Assembly (NCBI GenBank): GCA_034927685.1
Contig: JAYFPO010000023.1
Coordinates: 124,001-188,000 of the forward strand
From: RGIG3159 sp034927685
GTDB lineage: Bacteria; Bacillota; Clostridia; Oscillospirales; Oscillospiraceae
Length of the DNA: 64,000 nucleotides
Direction of reading: 5' to 3'
In this document: one piece after another, positions 37,691 through 45,806 of the stretch
How positions within the stretch are numbered: the stretch's first letter is position 1
How the letters are laid out: every line of letters begins with the position of its first letter
Translations under genes and position numbers: made by a program
The notes under the pieces: generated by a model
The model's input: only the letters and a program-made list of their open reading frames with translations
Told to the model about the DNA's origin: nothing
The model's database searches: none

Positions 37691-40680
37691 AGGTTTGGTT
37701 CTCCTTCTGTATCCGATGTTCCCGGTATCTCCGGTATCTCCGGTATCTCCGGCAGCGCGGCTTCCCCGCCCGACAATGCGTCCTCGCCCGGCAGTTCGCC
37801 CGGCTCCAACTCCTGGAGCGTGTCCGGATTCTCCTCCTGGGCGGGAGGCGGGTCGGGAACGTCATACGCCGCGCCGAAGGGTGCGCAGGCCGGCAGCTTC
37901 GCTGTCCAGAACCGGAAGCGGCGGCGCAGCAGCAGAAGCAGGAGCAGCCCCGCTACACCCGTCAGCGTCAGGTACGCACCCTGCCGCAGTCCCACGGTTT
38001 CGAAGCGCAGTTCGACCGTGTGGGTTCCGGCGGTCAGGTCCAGCGCCAGCAAGCCGTCGTCGACCCCGTAGGTCTCCACCCGCTCGCCGTCCACATACGC
38101 CTCCCAGCCCGCGTCATAGGAGACGGTGGTCATGAAAACGCCGTCCTCTTTGGCGGTGACCGTACCGGTCAGGCCGGTGTGGGAATACGCGCTGAGCGTG
38201 AGGCTGCCGCTTTTCAGCGTATCAATGGCATCGTCGTAGACGTCCTCATCCAACGTGACCGCGTAGATTTTACCGCTCGCGCGGTCATCGGAGGTAATGG
38301 TAACCTTCAATGTATCCCCCGCCGCCATCTCGCCGCAGTTCAGGAACGTATCCTGATCCTGCTGGCGCAGGGCGCCGTCCACCGACACATCAAAGTCGCT
38401 GTTCCGGTCCACATAGATGTAGACATGGCCCGGCTCCGTGATGGTCAGCGTGACCTCGCCCGGCGTGTCGCCGCCGGCGAACGAGTAGCTGACGCAATCC
38501 GTGTTGTAGGTAACGGTGGTATCCGCCCCGCTGGTGGAGAGAGCCTTGGTATTTGTGCGCAGAACGGGCCTGGAATCGCCGGTCAGCGCTGCGTAAAGCG
38601 TATTCTGGGAGGCCACCGGATCGTCGGAGGAGGTCCAGTCGCGGAGCGCGTCCGTCCCCATGAAGCCGACGCTCAGCGCGTCCTCGCTGCGGTAGAGACG
38701 ATAGGTCGTGCTGCCGCTCGTTTTGACGTCGATCTGCTCCAGACCAGGCTCAGAGTCGAGCTCCATCGGCGAAATGTAGTAACGCACGCCGAACAGGGCG
38801 TCCAGCGTGGGGATATAGCCGAGCAGGCGGTGGGAGTTGACCGTGTTGGTGCCGAAGCCCAGATGCCGCAGGCACTGGGTCGTGGCGTCATAGTAGGTTG
38901 AATCGAAAATCGTAATACCATTGTACCCATAAAGTGCGCCGTCCATGTTGGTAAAGCGGTGGGAGGCGTCACAGCGGAAGAACAGCAGTCCCTCCGCCTC
39001 GCCGAAGGATTCCGCCTCCTCGCCCAGCTCGCCGAGGAGCTGATGCGTGTCGCCCACGAGATACCCGCTGTGCTTTGTGGAAAAGCCCTCGCCGTAGAGC
39101 GAGCCACGGGTCTCGTCGGCAAAAAACAGGCTCTCAGCGGTGACAGAGAAGAGCAGCAGCGCGCAGACCGCGCCCACGCGCAGCCTTTGATAGGCGGCGA
39201 GCGCCAGAATACCGACGTAAACCAGAATCAGCCCGGCTGTGATCCAGACGGAGTAGGCGGGTACGTCCTCGCTCGGCGCGCCGAGGGTCAGCAGCACGCA
39301 GGCGATCAGCGCCGCGCCGCAGAGCACAAGCTGACGGGGCCGAATCGCGTCCAGATGGGTGAGCACGTCCGCGGCCATGAGCAGTAAGACAAACACATAG
39401 AGAAACGCGTACCGGTAAGGCAGACCGTTGGGGCCGTGCATCCCGTGCCAGACCCGGTCCGGGATATTCAGCATCATGCTGGCGGCCAGTACCGCCCAGA
39501 GCCCCAGATAGCAGAGACGGCGGCGCAGGGGAATGCGGGAGGTGGTGACATAGAGCGGCAGCGTCAGCAGAGAGAGCGCGCCGCAGGCGATATTGGGATA
39601 ATCCGAAACGTGCAGCTCCGTCGGCACCACGCCGAAAAAGTGGCGGGAGAGCAGCGTCAGCGGCGAGAAATTGAGCTTGAGTGCGGGCATCGTTTCCCCG
39701 GCGGCGGAGGTGACCTTCAACCCGAGATAGGTAGGCAGCATCAGCACACAGGCCAGCAGCACCCCCAGCACGGAGCAGATGCCAAAGCGCAGCGCGAGGC
39801 CAAAGAAACCGCGGATCCCGCATTTTTCCCGGATGCACCAGGCGAAGAAGTACAGCCCAAGAAACAGGCACAGCATATAGGCCGCATAGAAATTGGCAAA
39901 GAGGGCGTAGCCAAGGAGCAGCGTATAGAAAAGGAACTTTCCCTTGCGCAGCAGCCGCTCCAGTGCAATCACCGCCAGCGGAAGCACCATGACCACGTCA
40001 AACCACATAAAGTTCCAGGAGTAGGCCACATAGTACATGGAGGTGGTGTACAGCAGGGCGGTCAGCACGGAAATGACGCTGCGCTTACCGGTCAGGTACT
40101 GGACGCAGCAAGCGAAGGTCACGGCGCTGATGACCGTTTTCAGCGCGATGATGGTCAGAAAGCACTCGGCCAGGTAGTCCTGCGGGAACAGGACGCTGAT
40201 GAGGTTCAGCGGGCTGGCCAGGTAGTAACCGATGGTGGGAATCATGCTGATGCCCAGTCCCATCTCCGTCGAATAGAGCAGGCTTGCACCCTGCCCCAGA
40301 AGCGCCTTGCGAAAATAGGCCAACAGCGGCATGTACTGGGAGTACATGTCGATCATGATGCAGGTGTTGTCGCCGACGGGCCACATGCCGGCAAAGAGGT
40401 AGGTGACCAGCGTGACCGCCAGCGTCAAAGCGCCGGAGAGCGCCGGAAAATACCAGCGCGGGCGCTCCCGTTCCTCCGGGCGCCGCAGCGCCCTTAGTGT
40501 GACGCAGGACAACGCCCCAAGCAGCAGCGCGGCGAACAGCGGGAGCAGCACCCGCTGCAGGGTGCTGGAGAAAATGCCATGGGCCTCGGCGGTGACATAG
40601 ACGCCGCCGGCAGCGGCGGCCGTCAGAACGGCAAACAGTGCGATCAGCCATCCGGGCAGACGGCGTGTGGACAGGTTCAT
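37687..40680 (-). CDS. yfhO: YfhO-family membrane glycosyltransferase
   Basis: 997 residues, about 13 membrane helices. The N-terminal GT-C-like region includes a WPVGDNTCIMIDMYSQYMPLLAYFR loop (acidic residue likely catalytic). A large extracytoplasmic C-terminal domain (about 560-900) of beta-rich modules is followed by a final helix near 905-925. It ends in a low-complexity tail with PEIPEIPEIPG, encoded by three 9-bp repeats at 37724-37750. YfhO transfers lipid-linked sugar onto surface polymers such as lipoteichoic acid. Ribosome site GGAAGGAG precedes ATG 40680. Confidence 0.93.
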   Translation of the reverse strand: MNLSTRRLPGWLIALFAVLTAAAAGGVYVTAEAHGIFSSTLQRVLLPLFAALLLGALSCVTLRALRRPEERERPRWYFPALSGALTLAVTLVTYLFAGMWPVGDNTCIMIDMYSQYMPLLAYFRKALLGQGASLLYSTEMGLGISMIPTIGYYLASPLNLISVLFPQDYLAECFLTIIALKTVISAVTFACCVQYLTGKRSVISVLTALLYTTSMYYVAYSWNFMWFDVVMVLPLAVIALERLLRKGKFLFYTLLLGYALFANFYAAYMLCLFLGLYFFAWCIREKCGIRGFFGLALRFGICSVLGVLLACVLMLPTYLGLKVTSAAGETMPALKLNFSPLTLLSRHFFGVVPTELHVSDYPNIACGALSLLTLPLYVTTSRIPLRRRLCYLGLWAVLAASMMLNIPDRVWHGMHGPNGLPYRYAFLYVFVLLLMAADVLTHLDAIRPRQLVLCGAALIACVLLTLGAPSEDVPAYSVWITAGLILVYVGILALAAYQRLRVGAVCALLLFSVTAESLFFADETRGSLYGEGFSTKHSGYLVGDTHQLLGELGEEAESFGEAEGLLFFRCDASHRFTNMDGALYGYNGITIFDSTYYDATTQCLRHLGFGTNTVNSHRLLGYIPTLDALFGVRYYISPMELDSEPGLEQIDVKTSGSTTYRLYRSEDALSVGFMGTDALRDWTSSDDPVASQNTLYAALTGDSRPVLRTNTKALSTSGADTTVTYNTDCVSYSFAGGDTPGEVTLTITEPGHVYIYVDRNSDFDVSVDGALRQQDQDTFLNCGEMAAGDTLKVTITSDDRASGKIYAVTLDEDVYDDAIDTLKSGSLTLSAYSHTGLTGTVTAKEDGVFMTTVSYDAGWEAYVDGERVETYGVDDGLLALDLTAGTHTVELRFETVGLRQGAYLTLTGVAGLLLLLLLRRRFRFWTAKLPACAPFGAAYDVPDPPPAQEENPDTLQELEPGELPGEDALSGGEAALPEIPEIPEIPGTSDTEGEPNL

Positions 40681-40717
40681 AGCTGCGCTCCTTCCGCAAT
40701 GAATTCAATCATCCTTT

Positions 40718-40746
40718 ACGATACAACAGACCGAAGCCGGTTGCAA
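40718..40746 (-). promoter_or_regulatory. Predicted promoter of the yfhO operon
   Basis: Minus strand TTGCAA (40746-40741), 17-base spacer, TATCGT (40723-40718), about 38 bases before the yfhO ATG. The region 40747-40820 holds nothing else I recognise. Confidence 0.5.
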
Positions 40747-40820
40747 GTAAAAGGCGCGGAAAAAATCTGAAAACGTGTTTTTTTGCGAAATGGAGCGGAA
40801 GACATCCGCTTCAAAACCGA

Positions 40821-40849
40821 TTGCATCCACGGCAATTCTGTGCTATACT
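40821..40849 (+). promoter_or_regulatory. Promoter of the guanine deaminase transcript
   Basis: TTGCAT (40821-40826), 17-base spacer, TATACT (40844-40849). Start near 40856, eight bases ahead of the aptamer. Confidence 0.8.
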
Positions 40850-40862
40850 GAGAGAAAAGAAT

Positions 40863-40930
40863 CACACATATAATTCCGCGGATTGGCGCGGAAGTTTCTA
40901 CCGGGCCGCTTTCGGTCCTGCTATGGGTGT
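40863..40930 (+). ncRNA. Guanine-type purine riboswitch aptamer, atypical loops
   Basis: P1 CACACAU (40863-40869) with AUGGGUG (40923-40929); P2 40874-40880 with 40887-40893; J2/3 GTTTCTACC (40894-40902) identical to the xpt aptamer; P3 40903-40908 with 40913-40918; J3/1 TGCTATG carries the C that pairs with guanine. L2 is GATTGG (one base short) and L3 is only CTTT, so the usual L2-L3 kissing contact appears lost. It precedes guanine deaminase. Confidence 0.9.
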
Positions 40931-40973
40931 TTCCGGGGGTATTGTACCCATCCGGGAGCGCCCGTTTTGTTTT
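40925..40973 (+). terminator. Terminator of the guanine riboswitch expression platform
   Basis: 12-bp stem (40925-40936 with 40952-40963; all pairs Watson-Crick or GU) with an inner GGGTA/TACCC hairpin, then GTTTTGTTTT. The 5' arm is the 3' strand of P1, so a folded aptamer prevents the terminator: predicted guanine-ON control. Confidence 0.85.
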
Positions 40974-40990
40974 GAAGGGAGAGTTTTATC

Positions 40991-42244
40991 ATGCGTATTT
41001 TGAAGGGTCACCTGTTGAGCGCGGCCTCGCCGTCGAGGCTTCAATCGATCCCGGACGGCTACCTTGCCGCGGACGAGGACGGCATTCTCCGGTACGTCGG
41101 ACCGCAGCTGCCGCAGCCCCTGCGCACCCTGCCCGTGGAGGACTGGGGAGACCGACTGATTTTGCAGTCCTTTGCGGATATGCACCTCCACGCGCCCCAG
41201 TACCCCATGCTGGGGCAGGGCATGGACCTTCCGCTGCTCTCCTGGCTGCGGGAGTACGCCTACCCCACCGAGGCCCGGTTCTCGGACCTGGCCTTCGCCC
41301 GGAACTGCTCCCGCCATCTGGCCGCCGCACTGATCGGGGGCGGCACCACGCGGGTCTGCATGTTCTCCTCGCTCCATACGGACGCGACGCTGATTTTGAT
41401 GGAAGAGCTGGAGCGGGCGGGAATTTCCGGGTATGTGGGCAAGGTCAACATGGACCGGCAGGGCGGCGCCGGGCTGCGGGAGAGCACGGAGGAATCCATG
41501 CGGGAGACGCTGCGCTGGCTGGACGCCTGCGGCGACTTCCGCACCGTGCGGCCCATCCTGACGCCGCGTTTCACACCCGCCTGCACCGAGGAAATCCTGA
41601 CGTTTTTGGGCCGTCTCGCGGCGGAGCGCGGCCTGTACGTCCAAAGCCATCTCAGCGAAAATCCGGAGGAGCTGCGGCTGGTCGGGGAGCTCTGCCCCGA
41701 CTGCGCACAGTACTGGGAAACGTACCAAAAGCATGGCCTCTGGCGGGATCATACCGTCATGGCCCACTGCGTCTATTCCGACGAACGGGAGCGCGCGGCC
41801 ATGCGTGAGGCCGGTGTTCTGGCGGTCCACTGCCCGGATTCCAACTGGAATCTCTGCAGCGGCACCGCGCCGGTCAAGACCATGCTCCGGGAAGGCAGCT
41901 GGGTGGCGCTTGGCTCCGACATTGCCGGCGGCGCGGTGCTCTTCCTGCCGCACGTCGCCGCGGCGGCCATTCGGGCCTCCAAGGTCCGTCATATGACGGA
42001 GGGCGAGGACTTTCTGACGGTTCCCGAGGCCTACTATCTGGCCACCAGCGCCGGACACCGGTACTTTGGCGACCGGGACGGCTTCCAGGTCGGCAACCCG
42101 CTCCACGCGGCGGTCGTGGACGAGACAAACCTGCCGCCTGCCGCGCGGGAACTGACCGCAGCGGAACGGCTGGAACGCTTCCTCTACCTGGGCGACGACC
42201 GGAACCTCGCCGCCGTCTACGCGAATGGAAAAAAAGTAAAATAA
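40991..42244 (+). CDS. guaD: Guanine deaminase
   Basis: 417 residues, amidohydrolase fold. Zinc and substrate residues are in order: FADMHLHAPQYP (HxH and the guanine-binding QYP-type stretch), LREYAYPTEARFSD, PRFTPACTEEIL, QSHLSEN, MAHCVYSD, HCPDSNWNLCSG and GSDIAGGA. These are the hallmark blocks of guanine deaminase, which makes xanthine and ammonia. Monocistronic between its own riboswitch and a terminator. Regulation by a guanine-sensing RNA supports the substrate assignment independently. Confidence 0.95.
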   Translation: MRILKGHLLSAASPSRLQSIPDGYLAADEDGILRYVGPQLPQPLRTLPVEDWGDRLILQSFADMHLHAPQYPMLGQGMDLPLLSWLREYAYPTEARFSDLAFARNCSRHLAAALIGGGTTRVCMFSSLHTDATLILMEELERAGISGYVGKVNMDRQGGAGLRESTEESMRETLRWLDACGDFRTVRPILTPRFTPACTEEILTFLGRLAAERGLYVQSHLSENPEELRLVGELCPDCAQYWETYQKHGLWRDHTVMAHCVYSDERERAAMREAGVLAVHCPDSNWNLCSGTAPVKTMLREGSWVALGSDIAGGAVLFLPHVAAAAIRASKVRHMTEGEDFLTVPEAYYLATSAGHRYFGDRDGFQVGNPLHAAVVDETNLPPAARELTAAERLERFLYLGDDRNLAAVYANGKKVK

Positions 42245-42285
42245 GGCAAGGGCGCGCCGCAAGTTTTGCGGCGCGCCCTTGCCTT
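42243..42285. terminator. 20-bp perfect inverted repeat between guaD and glgD
   Basis: Arms 42243-42262 and 42266-42285, loop GTT. It starts within the guaD stop codon and ends at the glgD stop, so it serves both convergent genes. Confidence 0.85.
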
Positions 42286-43340
42286 CAGCATTGCTGTGTT
42301 CTGCTCAGCAGAAAGGGATACTCCGGCTGGCCGGACAGACTCAACCCGGGAGACAGCGTGACGTCCCGGCCGCAGACGGCAAAGCGGAGGCGGCAGCCTT
42401 TTCCGATCCGGCAGCCGGGCAGCAGCACGCTGCCCTCCACCCGCGCGTCCTCGCCGACCTCCACATCCGCAAAGAGAAGGCTGTTTGTCACGCTGCCCGC
42501 GATCCGGCCGCCGCCACCGATCAGGGATTGCCGCACGGCCGCCCCCTCCAGGTAGCGCGTCGGCGGGCTGTCCGGGACGGGCGTTACCATGCCGCCCTGC
42601 GCCCGGTACAGCTCCGCCCGCACCTCCGGCTGCAGCAGCTCCAGGCTGGCTTGCAGATACCCCTCCGGTGTGGCCGCCGCGCCCACATAGCCTGTGTGCG
42701 GCACCGCGCAAAGGTTCCCTTCCAACAGTTCTGTCAGGTCGGCAGCCCCGCTGTCGCATCCGAGCAGCGCGCAAAGCACCTCGCGGCGAAGCAGCAGGCA
42801 GCCCAAAAACAGGTCGCTCTGGCAAAAGCAGCCGCGCTCCAGCCGGGCATGACGTCCCTCCAGCCGTACGCTGTCCCCGGCCATGGGCCGCCGAACCTGC
42901 GGCGTATAGAGCAGCGCCCCGTCGTCGTCCCCCAACGCTCCCGCCAGCGTGCGCAGATCCGGCAGGTACACAAGGCCGCAGCCCATCAACAACACCGCGT
43001 CCGCCGTACTCCGCGAAATTTCCGGAAGTGCGGCACGCAGCGCGTGCATGGGAAAGGTTCCGGGACCGGTCTCCGCCCGCACGAAACGGACCCCGCCCCG
43101 CTTTTGCCGCAGACCCCAGGTCCGGCCACTGCCAACATGCGCCGCCAGCGCGCCACCGCACCCCGGCGTAAGCAGCAGCACGTCCCGGATTCCCGCCGCC
43201 GCCATGGCGGAGAGCGGGAAGTCCACAAGCAGCCCGCCGCCGAAGGGCAGCGCGGCCAGCGGCCCCTCCCGTGCCAGCGGCGAGAGCCGTCCCGCCGCCG
43301 CCTGGCAAAAAATCACGCCCAGTATTTCCAACGTCGTCAC
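42285..43340 (-). CDS. glgD: Glucose-1-phosphate adenylyltransferase, GlgD subunit
   Basis: 351 residues. A nucleotidyltransferase-like domain (1-240) lacking the intact GGxGxRL loop and a left-handed beta-helix C-terminus (about 245-351; hexapeptide-like IGGGGRIAGSVTNSLLFADVEVGEDARVEGSVLLPGCRIGKGC). GlgD is the regulatory partner of GlgC in Firmicutes. It begins with GTG at 43340, overlapping the glgC stop by four bases (GTGA). The sequence is shorter and more divergent than typical GlgD (about 370). Confidence 0.9.
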   Translation of the reverse strand: MTTLEILGVIFCQAAAGRLSPLAREGPLAALPFGGGLLVDFPLSAMAAAGIRDVLLLTPGCGGALAAHVGSGRTWGLRQKRGGVRFVRAETGPGTFPMHALRAALPEISRSTADAVLLMGCGLVYLPDLRTLAGALGDDDGALLYTPQVRRPMAGDSVRLEGRHARLERGCFCQSDLFLGCLLLRREVLCALLGCDSGAADLTELLEGNLCAVPHTGYVGAAATPEGYLQASLELLQPEVRAELYRAQGGMVTPVPDSPPTRYLEGAAVRQSLIGGGGRIAGSVTNSLLFADVEVGEDARVEGSVLLPGCRIGKGCRLRFAVCGRDVTLSPGLSLSGQPEYPFLLSRTQQC

Positions 43341-44467
43341 CCCATCGCATACAGCGCCGACAGCACGGTCGGCTCCCCCGCCGCGCGGCCAACCTGCACG
43401 CCCGCGCGGACCACGGCACCCTCACCCAAAATGCAGCGCCGCACCTGTGCGCCTTCCTCCACAACCGCGCCGGGGAGCAGCACGCTGTCTTCCACCACCG
43501 CGCCGGGCCGGATTTCCGCGTCTGTGCTGAGAATTGTGTTCCTTGCGCTTCCAAACAGGCGGCTTCCCTCCGCCAAAATCACGCTATGTAGGGCGCAGTC
43601 CGGGCCCAGCAGATGCAATGGCCGCGGCGGAGCGCCGCTGAGGACCGGAAACTGCCGATCGAACAGGGCCAGCTGCGGCTGCGGCGCGAGGAGTCCCATC
43701 TGCGCACTGTAATAGCTCTGCACGGTCCCCACGTCGCGCCAGTAGCCGTCGTGAACGTAGGCGTACAGCCGTTTCCGCCGCCGAAGCAGCGCCGGGAGCA
43801 CGTCGCGGCCGAAATCATGGCTGGAGGCAGACGCCTCATGGTCCGCCTGTAACGCCTGTTGCAGCTGCGGAAAGGAACACAGATAGATCCCCATGGAGGC
43901 CAGCGTGCCTTCCGGTCGTTCCGGCTTTTCCGCGAAGCGCAGAATCTCCCCTTGCGCGGAGCAGGTGACGATGCCGAAGCGTGAGGCATCCGCCTCCGAT
44001 ACCTTCGTACAGGCCACGGTCAAATCTGCCCCGGCGCGGCGGTGGAATTCAATCAATCGGCGGTAGTCCATCCGGCAGAGCTGATCTCCGGAGAGGATCA
44101 GCACCAGCTCCGGGTCATACTGCCGCAAAAAGTCCAGGTTCCGGTAGACGGCTTCGGCGGTGCCGCCATACCAGCAGACGCCGCCGCCGGTGGAATAGGG
44201 CGGCAGCACAAACAGACCGCCGCCCGGCGTGTTCAGGTCCCAGCTTTCGCCGCTGCCCAGATAGGCATGGAGCGACAGGGGCCGGAATTGCGTCAGCACC
44301 CCGACGGTGTCGATGCCGGAATAGGCGCAGTCGCTGAGCGGGAAGTCGATGAGGCGATATTTCCCGCCGAAAGAGACTGCCGGCTTGGCGATGCGCGCGG
44401 TCAGCGGTCCCAACCGACTGCCCTGCCCACCCGCCAGCAGCATGGCGACGCATTGCTTTTGTTGCAT
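43337..44467 (-). CDS. glgC: Glucose-1-phosphate adenylyltransferase, catalytic subunit
   Basis: 376 residues. Intact LLAGGQGSRLGPLT (residues 10-23), KPAVSFGGKYRLIDFPLSD, a GTAEAVYRNLDF block, LILSGDQLCRMDY and FAEKPE, followed by a beta-helix domain. It makes ADP-glucose, the first committed step of glycogen synthesis. No other glg gene lies nearby. Start ATG 44467 has GGAGGAAGG upstream; a longer in-frame start at 44536 has no support. Confidence 0.95.
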   Translation of the reverse strand: MQQKQCVAMLLAGGQGSRLGPLTARIAKPAVSFGGKYRLIDFPLSDCAYSGIDTVGVLTQFRPLSLHAYLGSGESWDLNTPGGGLFVLPPYSTGGGVCWYGGTAEAVYRNLDFLRQYDPELVLILSGDQLCRMDYRRLIEFHRRAGADLTVACTKVSEADASRFGIVTCSAQGEILRFAEKPERPEGTLASMGIYLCSFPQLQQALQADHEASASSHDFGRDVLPALLRRRKRLYAYVHDGYWRDVGTVQSYYSAQMGLLAPQPQLALFDRQFPVLSGAPPRPLHLLGPDCALHSVILAEGSRLFGSARNTILSTDAEIRPGAVVEDSVLLPGAVVEEGAQVRRCILGEGAVVRAGVQVGRAAGEPTVLSALYAMG

Positions 44468-44525
44468 AGTATTCCTTCCTCCGGGCAGAAATTCGCGCGG
44501 CGCGCGCCGCCCGGATATTGCAATC

Positions 44526-45302
44526 TTATTGCCCATGGCAGTGATTTAAAACCCCGCCGAGGAACAATATTTCCATGCAGGAATACAGCCAGAGCATCGT
44601 AATCGCCACCGCCGAGAGTCCGCCGTAGAGCTTGTCCATGTTGGAAAATTGGGTCACATACACGGAATACAGCGCAGAAAACGCCATCCACCCCGCCCCC
44701 GCAAAGACAGCACCCGGCAGCACCGCGGCAAAGCGAACGTGGTGGTCCGGCATTGCCTGATAGACCAGGGCGAAGAGGAGGATCAGCGCCGCCGTGGTCA
44801 CAAGGAAGCGGCAGAGCGGATAGACCAGAACGCCGAGGGGCCAGGCCCGCAGCGCTGCCGCCGCCCGATTTCCAAAGACGTAGAGCAGAAGCGCGACCAG
44901 GACTGCCGCCAGCAGCAGCAGCGTATCCAGAACGCAGGCGAGACGCACGCGGAGATAGCCGCGCGTCTCGTCCAGCGCGAACGCGCGGTTCAATCCGCGC
45001 AGGACGCCGTAGGTTCCCCGAGAGGCGGACCAAACCGCGGTAACGGCGGAAATTGAGATCACTGCAATCGGGTTGTTGACGCCAAACACATAGCGAAAGG
45101 CCGGTATGGCCACGTCCGGCAGCACTTGGGTAAGTAACTCCAACAGCTTCCCGCTGTCGATGGACAGGAGCTGCAGCAGTCCCAACAGCAGCGTCGCTGC
45201 CGGAAACACGGAGAGCAGCAGAAAAAAGGCGGCGTTGCCGGCATAGACAGAAATCTGGTACAGGCTGAAATTTTGCAGAGCGCAGCGCAGTTTTTCTTTC
45301 AT
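44526..45302 (-). CDS. YihY/BrkB-family membrane protein
   Basis: 258 residues, six membrane helices. Family blocks: QISVYAGNAAFFLLLSVFPAATLLLGLL at the N-terminus, SRGTYGVLRGLNRAF in the middle, PGAVFAGAGWMAFSALYSVYVTQFSNMDKLYGGLSAVAITMLWLYSCMEILFLGGVLN at the end. Once annotated ribonuclease BN by error; actual function unknown, probably envelope-related. ATG 45302 has GGAGG ten bases upstream. It is separated by 58 bases from glgC. Confidence 0.88.
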   Translation of the reverse strand: MKEKLRCALQNFSLYQISVYAGNAAFFLLLSVFPAATLLLGLLQLLSIDSGKLLELLTQVLPDVAIPAFRYVFGVNNPIAVISISAVTAVWSASRGTYGVLRGLNRAFALDETRGYLRVRLACVLDTLLLLAAVLVALLLYVFGNRAAAALRAWPLGVLVYPLCRFLVTTAALILLFALVYQAMPDHHVRFAAVLPGAVFAGAGWMAFSALYSVYVTQFSNMDKLYGGLSAVAITMLWLYSCMEILFLGGVLNHCHGQ

Positions 45303-45321
45303 GACAAACGCCTCCAAACAG

Positions 45322-45355
45322 AATGCGGCCACACTGTACACAGTGTGGCCGCATT
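45322..45355. terminator. 16-bp inverted repeat after the aconitase X genes
   Basis: Arms 45322-45337 and 45340-45355 with a two-base centre, only 9 bases beyond the stop of the small subunit on the minus strand. No T tract. Confidence 0.7.
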
Positions 45356-45364
45356 GGGCGCTTG

Positions 45365-45805
45365 TTATTCGACGGTAACGACGCCGCCATCCTTCACGGT
45401 GACGGTCATGCCGTCCCGGACATATTTCAAAAATTCCTCACCGAGGCTGTCCACCGTCGGCATGGAAACGTCCGTCCAGACGTCGGCCAGAATGGAACCG
45501 GCGGCGGCCAGCGAGTCGATCGGCTCGGAGAACAGCAGGCAGGCCGGCTGTCTGCCCATGGCGGCCGCGCAATAGAGCACCATCCCGCCGGTCGTGGAGC
45601 CGATGGTCCTCGGCAGGCAGAGCGCCTTGCCTGCCATCGGCTTGCCGTAGAGGTCCCTGTTGTTCTGGTCGCCGCAGGAGGCGGTCTTATCGCCGAACTG
45701 CAGCGCCTTCTGGAAGGAGGCCAGCGTATTGAAGCCCTGGCGCGAGACCAGCGCCTCCGCCTTCGCGGCGCCTGCTGTGACGGCGCGGCCGTGAAATTCC
45801 TTCAT
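45365..45805 (-). CDS. Aconitase X swivel (small) subunit, DUF126
   Basis: 146 residues: FHGRAVTAGAAKAEALVSRQGFNTLASFQ, GKPMAGKALCLPRTIGSTTGGMVLYCAA and GSILADVWTDVSMPTVDSL. This is the swivelling domain that is fused to, or encoded beside, the catalytic part of aconitase X. Starts a base after the large subunit ends. AcnX members act as phosphomevalonate dehydratase (archaea) or cis-3-hydroxy-L-proline dehydratase (some bacteria). Nothing nearby indicates which, if either, applies. Confidence 0.9.
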   Translation of the reverse strand: MKEFHGRAVTAGAAKAEALVSRQGFNTLASFQKALQFGDKTASCGDQNNRDLYGKPMAGKALCLPRTIGSTTGGMVLYCAAAMGRQPACLLFSEPIDSLAAAGSILADVWTDVSMPTVDSLGEEFLKYVRDGMTVTVKDGGVVTVE

Positions 45806-45806
45806 C

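Noticed and set aside
40863..40930. Assigning the guaD aptamer to the 2'-deoxyguanosine class
   Set aside because: J2/3 keeps the U and J3/1 the C of guanine aptamers, and the gene product is guanine deaminase. Loop loss alone does not establish a different ligand.
44526..45302. Ribonuclease BN for the YihY gene
   Set aside because: This is a historical mis-annotation. The protein is polytopic with no nuclease motif.
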